Shown here piece by piece: positions 27,031 through 32,816 of a stretch of DNA of 32,816 nt; within the stretch, counting starts at the first letter, position 1; the number at the start of each line of letters is the position of its first letter. Under the pieces are notes generated by a model. It saw only the letters and a program-made list of their open reading frames with translations. It was not told the DNA's origin and ran no database searches. Location: positions 72,371 to 105,186 of the forward strand of contig JAPONU010000255.1 in the NCBI GenBank assembly GCA_026713745.1. The letters run 5' to 3'. This DNA is from a bacterium (GTDB lineage: Bacteria; Actinomycetota; Acidimicrobiia; Acidimicrobiales; CATQHL01). Position numbers and translations under genes: made by a program.

Positions 27031-27360
27031 CTAGTCCCCGCCTCCGGGGATGGTCGCTACCTCCACACCGGGGCGGTAGTGGATGAAGAGATCCTCGATG
27101 ACCTGCCGCAACCCGGCGGTGTCGGCACCCTTGCTCATGTCGAGGGTGATGACGTTGGAGTTGATGTGCATGCCGTCGATGCGTCCGCTGGCGAACAGGC
27201 GGCGGGCAAGTTCATCGGGAGGGCGGGTACGTGTCGCCGGCGGCGCGACGTCGTAGTACTCGTGACCCATGCCGGTGAGGGAGCGGTTGATCTCGAAGCG
27301 CACCACACCGGGGCGCGACGACGGTCTCTCGATGACGGTAACCGGCTGTCCCACGGCCAC
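27031..27360 (-). CDS. Small protein resembling the Nfu/NifU N-terminal (Nfu_N) domain
   Basis: 'RPGVVRFEINRSLTGMGHEYYDVAPP...PPDELARRLFASGRIDGMHINSNVITLDMSKGADTAGLRQVIEDLF' follows the Nfu_N pattern (S/P-x-LAxxLF, GVxxV.....ITV). GTG start at 27360 chosen; the 27031..27510 ORF would overlap rnhB. Confidence 0.6.
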   Translation of the reverse strand: MAVGQPVTVIERPSSRPGVVRFEINRSLTGMGHEYYDVAPPATRTRPPDELARRLFASGRIDGMHINSNVITLDMSKGADTAGLRQVIEDLFIHYRPGVEVATIPGGGD

Positions 27361-27365
27361 AGATG

Positions 27366-28115
27366 CTAGCGGTGCTCCACCAATCGAGGTTGCGAGACCG
27401 GGGGCTCCCCCGCCGTCGCGCTGGACGGCAGGTGCTCCATGAACGCCCACGATCGCCGGTGGATGGCCGACGGGCCCCAGGCGGCGAGCGCGGCGCGATG
27501 TCGCGGGCACGGGTAGCCCTTGTTGCGGTCGAAGTCGTAGGCGGGATACTGCCCGGCCTGGCGCACCATGTGCCTGTCGCGCCAGACCTTGGCGAGGATC
27601 GAGGCCGCCGCCAGCGACACGCAGCGGGCATCACCACCCACCACGGTGCGAACCGGGCCCGCGATCGCCCCGTGGGGCGCCGGTGAACCCGCCGGTGGCG
27701 ATACGAAGTCCCAACGGCCGTCCAGCAGCACCGCACCCGGGCGGATTGCGAGCGACTCCAGGGCGCGACCCGCCGCCAAGCGCTGCGCCGCGGACATTCC
27801 CAACTCGTCGCATTCGGCCGCGCTGGCCAACCCCACCGCCCAGCCGGTACACGCCAGAGCCACCGTGTCGAACAGCTGCCGGCGCCGCGCCGGACTCAGC
27901 TGCTTCGAGTCGCGAACCTCCCCCAGGGAACCCTCATCGCAGTCCCCGGCAGCCAACGCCGCAACCCCCACGACGAGCGGGCCCGCCCAGGCTCCTCGAC
28001 CCACCTCGTCGAGCCCCGCTACGACATCCGCGCCGCCTTCCCACAGTTGCGTCTCGCGAGACAGATCGGGAAGTTCCCGGCTCCGGGGGCCTTTGGCGAC
28101 ACGGGTCGACGGCAC
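27366..28115 (-). CDS. rnhB: Ribonuclease HII
   Basis: 'VVAGLDEVGRGAWAGPLVVGVAAL', 'VRDSKQLSPARRRQLF', 'SLAAASILAKVWRDRHM', 'YDFDRNKGYPCPRH'. Confidence 0.95.
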   Translation of the reverse strand: MPSTRVAKGPRSRELPDLSRETQLWEGGADVVAGLDEVGRGAWAGPLVVGVAALAAGDCDEGSLGEVRDSKQLSPARRRQLFDTVALACTGWAVGLASAAECDELGMSAAQRLAAGRALESLAIRPGAVLLDGRWDFVSPPAGSPAPHGAIAGPVRTVVGGDARCVSLAAASILAKVWRDRHMVRQAGQYPAYDFDRNKGYPCPRHRAALAAWGPSAIHRRSWAFMEHLPSSATAGEPPVSQPRLVEHR

Positions 28116-28237
28116 TGCCGGTCACCTCTCAGCTGATCTGGCGGTTGCAGGCCCCGAACCGCGTCGCATCGCGCGGTGACTGTAGGCGCCGGCGGTCTCC
28201 GGTGAGGGGTACTCCCGCCCGAGGCCACGCCGGCCTC

Positions 28238-29701
28238 TCAGGGGCTCAGCAGCGACTCGCCGGAACCGTCGCGCGTGCTCCAGGACTCCGAGAGGACGCT
28301 CACACGCAGCTGCGCTGCGGTCGTGGCGGCCGCGTCGCCCCCATGGCGGCTGCCTGGGCCTGCAAGTACCGACGCCCACGACTCCGGAGGGGTGGTCGGC
28401 GGCACCAACTCCCACAGCAGCGCGGGCGTCTCGCCGTGCCAGCGAATCGCGTAGGAGAGGAGTCCGCAGCCGGTCCCGAGGCGATGCACCTCGATCGGTG
28501 GGCGCGATCCGGCGAGGTCTGCCCCCGCCAGGAGATCCAGGCAGCCGCCCTGCTCGGATACGAGCGTGTCCCGCACGGCCAGCAGGAACGCCGCCCGCAG
28601 GCCAGGATCGTCCCCGCCCCGCTCGCCGACCCATCCGCCCCCCGGACCGGCGGCGGCAGCCATCCGACTGGTGATCCCGGCCGCGGCACCGAACGGTTCG
28701 GTGATCCTTGCCGCTTCGCGGCGGGCCAGCCGGACCGCAGCAGAGGGGTTTCGCGCCGCGCGCACCGAGACAACCTCCGCGGCACGTCCTGCATGGCCCG
28801 CCACTGCCAGAGCGGAGGCCACGAGCGCCCTCTCCCCCGGCGAGAGACGCCCGTCGGCACCCTCGCCGGCGCCCGAGGGGATGTCGAGGGCCAGCAGGCG
28901 CCGGATCGCCGCCGCAACCAACTCCCCGATGCGGCCTTCCCCCAGCCCCACCACGCGCAGACCCTCCGCCGTGTGCAGATCCCAGCCGCGGCCCACCTGA
29001 CCCAGGTCCGGCACCACCGCCGGCGCAGCAGGCACGGCATCGCCGGCCTCCAGTGGCAACAGGATCCGTAGCGCAGTGCCGTGCGTGACGGGCCACGTGA
29101 ACTCCCCAGCAGCACGACCGTGACGGCTGGTGACCCTCTGTGCGCCTCGGGCCCCCCTCGTGGACCCGGACGGGGACTCGCTCCACCTACCGGGTGCCGC
29201 TCCCGTATCGGCCACCAGGCGCTCCGCCGCCGGCGGTCGCTGCCACCACAGCGCCCTCGACCCGTTCGCGAGGGCGCCGGCCCCGTCGACCTCGACCCGC
29301 CACAACCCGTCGACTCGCCAGAAGTCGCCGGCCTGCAACCTCAGCGTCACAGCCACCGGAGCGGACGTGCGGTTGGCAAACTCCACCACGCCGAGCGCAC
29401 CGGCACCTGCTCCCGCCGCCAGGCCGACATAGGCCAACTCCGACATGTCGCCGCCAGCGGCGCGCGCGACGGTCTCCAGAGCCACCGGCGCCCCATCGTC
29501 GGCACCGACGGTGCGCTGGCGCAAACTCGCCGCTACCCCAGGGGTGCAGAGCTGCTCGCCGGCACCGAACTGCCAGTCCAGCGACCAGCCGTGCCGGCCG
29601 GTGACGACCCGCCCGGCACCGTCGACCGCCAGCGCGCCGCGAGCCCCGGCGGCGGCGAGCACCGTCCAGCGCGTCTCGAGCCCGCCGTCCCGGCGGCGCA
29701 C
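28238..29701 (-). CDS. Conserved hypothetical protein
   Basis: 487 aa ORF filling the gap between gpsA and rnhB on the same strand with high-GC codon usage; no family recognised. Confidence 0.7.
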   Translation of the reverse strand: MRRRDGGLETRWTVLAAAGARGALAVDGAGRVVTGRHGWSLDWQFGAGEQLCTPGVAASLRQRTVGADDGAPVALETVARAAGGDMSELAYVGLAAGAGAGALGVVEFANRTSAPVAVTLRLQAGDFWRVDGLWRVEVDGAGALANGSRALWWQRPPAAERLVADTGAAPGRWSESPSGSTRGARGAQRVTSRHGRAAGEFTWPVTHGTALRILLPLEAGDAVPAAPAVVPDLGQVGRGWDLHTAEGLRVVGLGEGRIGELVAAAIRRLLALDIPSGAGEGADGRLSPGERALVASALAVAGHAGRAAEVVSVRAARNPSAAVRLARREAARITEPFGAAAGITSRMAAAAGPGGGWVGERGGDDPGLRAAFLLAVRDTLVSEQGGCLDLLAGADLAGSRPPIEVHRLGTGCGLLSYAIRWHGETPALLWELVPPTTPPESWASVLAGPGSRHGGDAAATTAAQLRVSVLSESWSTRDGSGESLLSP

Positions 29702-29709
29702 CTCCGCCC

Positions 29710-30765
29710 CTATCCGAAGGGTTCGGGCTCGGGGCGCAGGCTCCGTCCCAGCAGGGTCCGGTAGGCCTCCTCCGGATCCCGATCACCGTCGAGCACCGCG
29801 CACAGTTCGGAGGTGATCGGCATCTCCAAGCCGTACTCGGCGGCCAGCTCGAGAACCACTCGAGCCGTCTTCACCCCTTCGGCCACCTGCTGCATGGCAT
29901 CTGTGATCTCCGTGAGGGTCTTCCCGCGCCCCAATTCCACACCCACGTGATGGTTGCGGCTCTGTGGGCTGAGACACGTCGCCAGCAGGTCGCCCAGTCC
30001 GGCAAGGCCGGCGAACGTCGCCGGTTCACCACCCATGGCGACACCCAGGCGGGTGAGTTCGGCGAGCCCGCGCGTGATGAGAGCCGCCCGGCTGTTGTCC
30101 GCCAAGCCCAAACCCTCGGCCATGCCGACGGCCAGGGCCACCACGTTCTTGAGCGCTCCCCCGAGCTCGCTGCCCACCACGTCATGGCCCACGTACACGC
30201 GGAAGTGCTCGCGCGCGAAGACCGGGACGAGCCGCTCCGCGGCAGCCACGTCGCTCATGGCCAGCACGGCAGCCGCCGGTGAGCCGGCCAGTACCTCTCG
30301 CGCCAGATTGGGTCCGGTGAGAACACCGACCGGGTGCCCCCGCGCCAGTTCCCCCACGATCTCCGACATCCGGCGGTGCGATCCCTGCTCGAGGCCCTTG
30401 CTCAGGCTGATCACCGGCACACCCGCCTCAAGATGCGGCACCACCTCCGCCAGCACGCTGCGGAACACGTGGCTGGGCACCGCCATCGCCACGATCCCTG
30501 CACCTTGCACCGCCGCGGCCAGATCGTGGCCTGCCTCGAGGGTCGGCGAAAGGGTGAATCCCGGCAGGTATTGCTCATTGGTCGCCCGGGCACCGATCTC
30601 TTGGGCAATCTCGCGCCGCCTGCACCAGAGCCGGGCCGGCCCATTGGCCGAAACCAGCGACGCCACCGTGGTTCCCCACGAGCCGGCACCCACCACGGTC
30701 ACGTGCTGCACCGGCGTGACAGTACCGCCCCCACCAACCGGCGGCGAAACCTTCGGGTCGCGCAT
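29710..30765 (-). CDS. gpsA: NAD(P)-dependent glycerol-3-phosphate dehydrogenase
   Basis: 'VTVVGAGSWGTTVASLVSANG', 'SLSKGLEQGSHRRMSEIV', 'TGPNLAREVLAGSPAAAVLA', 'GGALKNVVALAVGMAEGLGLADNSRAALITRGLAELTRLG'. Confidence 0.97.
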   Translation of the reverse strand: MRDPKVSPPVGGGGTVTPVQHVTVVGAGSWGTTVASLVSANGPARLWCRRREIAQEIGARATNEQYLPGFTLSPTLEAGHDLAAAVQGAGIVAMAVPSHVFRSVLAEVVPHLEAGVPVISLSKGLEQGSHRRMSEIVGELARGHPVGVLTGPNLAREVLAGSPAAAVLAMSDVAAAERLVPVFAREHFRVYVGHDVVGSELGGALKNVVALAVGMAEGLGLADNSRAALITRGLAELTRLGVAMGGEPATFAGLAGLGDLLATCLSPQSRNHHVGVELGRGKTLTEITDAMQQVAEGVKTARVVLELAAEYGLEMPITSELCAVLDGDRDPEEAYRTLLGRSLRPEPEPFG

Positions 30766-30766
30766 C

Positions 30767-32053
30767 TCAGGCGATCACGCCGCCGGCTCGCAGCGCGGCA
30801 ACCTCCGCGCCGCGCAGTCCGGTGACGATCTCCTCGGTGTCCCGGCCGGGCTCGGGCGCGTGCGGGCGCCATTGTGCGGGCGTGCCGCAGAACCGCACCG
30901 GGGGCCTCGTCTGGCGCATCCGTCCCGCCGCCGGATGGACACTGTCGCAGAAGAAGTCGCGCTGGGACAGCTGCGGGTGGTCGGGCAGGTCGCGCACCTC
31001 CACGGCACCGCTGTGCGGGACGTCCTGGGCCTCGAGACGGGCACACGCCTCGGTCACACCCAACGCCGCCAAGCGGTCGCGGATTTCCCGCCAGACGTGC
31101 CGTGCCAGGCCGCGGTTCTGGTGGCGTCCGGCCATCGTCGCCAGCCGCTCGTCCACCTCCACGTCGAGTGCGCGGCAGAGTCCGCCGTACTGATCGTCGC
31201 TCAGCGCCACGATGTACACCCACCCATCGGCACAGGCCATCGGCTTGACGTGCGCGGCGGGATCGGAGCGTTGCGGACCGTCGTAGTCCAGCAAGGTCTC
31301 CCGGCCGGCGGCGTCGATCCACAGGAACGATGACGACACCTCCAGCATGGCGATCTCCACCAACTGGCCCCCGGCTCCCCGCTCACGCGCCAGCAGCGCC
31401 GCGGTGGCCGCCTGCACCGCGTACAGGGCGGTGAGCTTGTCCGAGACGGTGTGCCGAAGGCTGTGAGGCTCACCCGTGTCGACATCGGCCTCGAGAGCTG
31501 CGATGCCCGATGCGGCTTGGATGATGCCGTCGTAGGCGGGACGGTCGGCGTACGGCCCTGTCGGCCCGAATCCAGTCACCGCCACCACGATCACCTCGGG
31601 GTTCACCTCGCGCAGGTGGTCGTAGGACACGCCGAGCCGCTCGGCGACACCGGGACGGAAGTTCTGGAAGACGATGTCGGCTCCGGCTGCGAGTTCGAGC
31701 GCCATGGCGCGGCCCGCCGAGGTGGTGATGTCCACGGTGGCGGCGCGCTTGGAGCGGTTCGTCATCTGGTAGATGCCCGAGACTCCCCCGACGGCCGGTC
31801 CCACGTGGCGCAGGATGTCGCCTCCCCCCGGCGGTTCGATCTTGATGACGTCCGCGCCCTGCTCGGCGAGGATTCCCGCCGCCAGAGGCGCCGCCAACGC
31901 CGTCGCCAGGTCGAGGACCCGCACCCCCGACAGTGGTGGCGCATCGCCTGCGGATCGCCGCCGCTCGGCGGAGCGCCAGGGGCCCGCCGGCTTCGTTCCG
32001 ATCGATGAGGGGGACTCGCCGCTCATGCATCCGGTCCTTCCGTCGAGAACCAT
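30767..32053 (-). CDS. CaiB/BaiF-family (class III) CoA-transferase
   Basis: 'LSGVRVLDLATALAAPLAAGILAEQGADVIKIEPPGGGD', 'NRSKRAATVDITTSAGRAMALELAAGADIVFQNFRPGVAERLGV'. The exact start is uncertain. Confidence 0.94.
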   Translation of the reverse strand: MVLDGRTGCMSGESPSSIGTKPAGPWRSAERRRSAGDAPPLSGVRVLDLATALAAPLAAGILAEQGADVIKIEPPGGGDILRHVGPAVGGVSGIYQMTNRSKRAATVDITTSAGRAMALELAAGADIVFQNFRPGVAERLGVSYDHLREVNPEVIVVAVTGFGPTGPYADRPAYDGIIQAASGIAALEADVDTGEPHSLRHTVSDKLTALYAVQAATAALLARERGAGGQLVEIAMLEVSSSFLWIDAAGRETLLDYDGPQRSDPAAHVKPMACADGWVYIVALSDDQYGGLCRALDVEVDERLATMAGRHQNRGLARHVWREIRDRLAALGVTEACARLEAQDVPHSGAVEVRDLPDHPQLSQRDFFCDSVHPAAGRMRQTRPPVRFCGTPAQWRPHAPEPGRDTEEIVTGLRGAEVAALRAGGVIA

Positions 32054-32153
32054 CCGAGCCTAGGAGGACCGCGTCCGATCCCCTGCGGTGCCCGCCGGCG
32101 GTGGCTCTCGGGGCATCGGGGCCCCACCGGGGCAGGTCATTAGACTCCCACAG

Positions 32154-32756
32154 GTGACCGACGCGGCGGTGCTCGTGCCCGTCAAGGCATTCGCCCAGGC
32201 GAAGCTCCGGCTGGAGGGGGTCCTCTCGGCCGCCGAACGCAGCGACCTGGCCCGCCGTATGGCCACCCATGTCCTCGGAGCCACCGCGCCGCTGCCGGTG
32301 GCGGTGGTGTGCGATGACCTCGACGTTGCGGCATGGGCCGAGGCCACCGGGGCGGAGGTCGTGTGGTGCCCCGGGACGGGACTGAACGGCGCGGTCACAC
32401 GCGGCGTCGCCGTCCTGGCGGACCGGGGCTTCACCGAGGTGGTCGTGGCGCACGGCGATCTGCCCGGTGCCCGGGGCTTCGACCATCTGACAGGGGCCGG
32501 TGGCGTGACGGCGGTTCCCGACCGGCGAGGCGACGGCACCAACGTGCTGTGCGTCCCCGCCGACGCCGGATTCGGCTTCTCCTACGGCGCAGGCTCGTTC
32601 CACCGGCACTGCGCCGAGGCTCACCGGCTGGGGCTGGGACTGCGGATCCGCCACGATCCCGGTCTGAATTGGGAGGTCGACCTGCCCGAGGACCTGAAAC
32701 GCCTGCCCGCAGACTTGTGCCGTCCTGCCGCGGCGAGCACCGGACCGCCGTCGTGA
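32154..32756 (+). CDS. cofC: 2-phospho-L-lactate guanylyltransferase (coenzyme F420 biosynthesis)
   Basis: 'AVLVPVKAFAQAKLRLEGVLSAAERSDLARRMATHVLGA', 'VVVAHGDLPGARGF', 'DGTNVLCVPADAGFGFSYGAGSFHRHCAEA'. GTG at 32154 (VTDAAVLVPVK) preferred over the upstream ORF opening at 32088. Confidence 0.9.
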   Translation: MTDAAVLVPVKAFAQAKLRLEGVLSAAERSDLARRMATHVLGATAPLPVAVVCDDLDVAAWAEATGAEVVWCPGTGLNGAVTRGVAVLADRGFTEVVVAHGDLPGARGFDHLTGAGGVTAVPDRRGDGTNVLCVPADAGFGFSYGAGSFHRHCAEAHRLGLGLRIRHDPGLNWEVDLPEDLKRLPADLCRPAAASTGPPS

Positions 32757-32816
32757 GTCGCAACCTGCCGACGCCGGCCAGCGCCCTGTCGGTGTCGGCA
32801 CACCCCGACGACACCG
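32753..32816 (+). CDS. PIG-L/LmbE-family deacetylase, N-terminus only (truncated by window edge)
   Basis: GTG overlapping the cofC stop; 'VSRNLPTPASALSVSAHPDDT' contains the AHPDD motif. Confidence 0.6.
   Translation, partial: MSRNLPTPASALSVSAHPDDT

Noticed and set aside
1-32816. CRISPR arrays, rRNA, tRNA, transposases, anti-phage systems
   Set aside because: No regularly spaced repeats, recognisable RNA genes, transposases or defence-family genes were found when reading the window and ORF track.

Overview
High-GC (probably actinobacterial) chromosomal window. Contents, left to right: PhoH-like ATPase; small excisionase/BldC-type HTH protein; a minus-strand operon of a NuoE-NuoF fusion, the N-terminal Fe-S half of a formate dehydrogenase (FDH) alpha subunit, a TauE/SafE permease and a quinone oxidoreductase; a catabolic-looking locus with three Rieske oxygenase alpha subunits, a SnoaL-like protein, a three-subunit xanthine-dehydrogenase-family hydroxylase and a four-gene BMP-type ABC importer; a five-gene plus-strand signalling operon (STAS, REC-PP2C, RsbW-like kinase, periplasmic binding lipoprotein, membrane histidine kinase); and a housekeeping block (Nfu_N-like protein, rnhB, conserved hypothetical, gpsA, CaiB/BaiF, cofC, start of a PIG-L deacetylase). 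The main discovery is that two separately listed ORFs (26777..27019 and 25130..26647, minus strand) are one reading frame interrupted by a single TGA at 26777..26779. That TGA sits exactly at the FDH Mo/W-ligand position (...NNIDSCNRT-U-HAPSVVGL...) and is followed by a bacterial SECIS-like hairpin with a GGUCU apical loop, so this is very probably a selenocysteine-containing FDH catalytic subunit. It lacks the N-terminal [4Fe-4S] domain, and the matching domain is encoded about 21 kb away at 3399..4322. The FDH alpha subunit therefore appears to be split between two loci. All family assignments come from reading the sequence; no database search was run.
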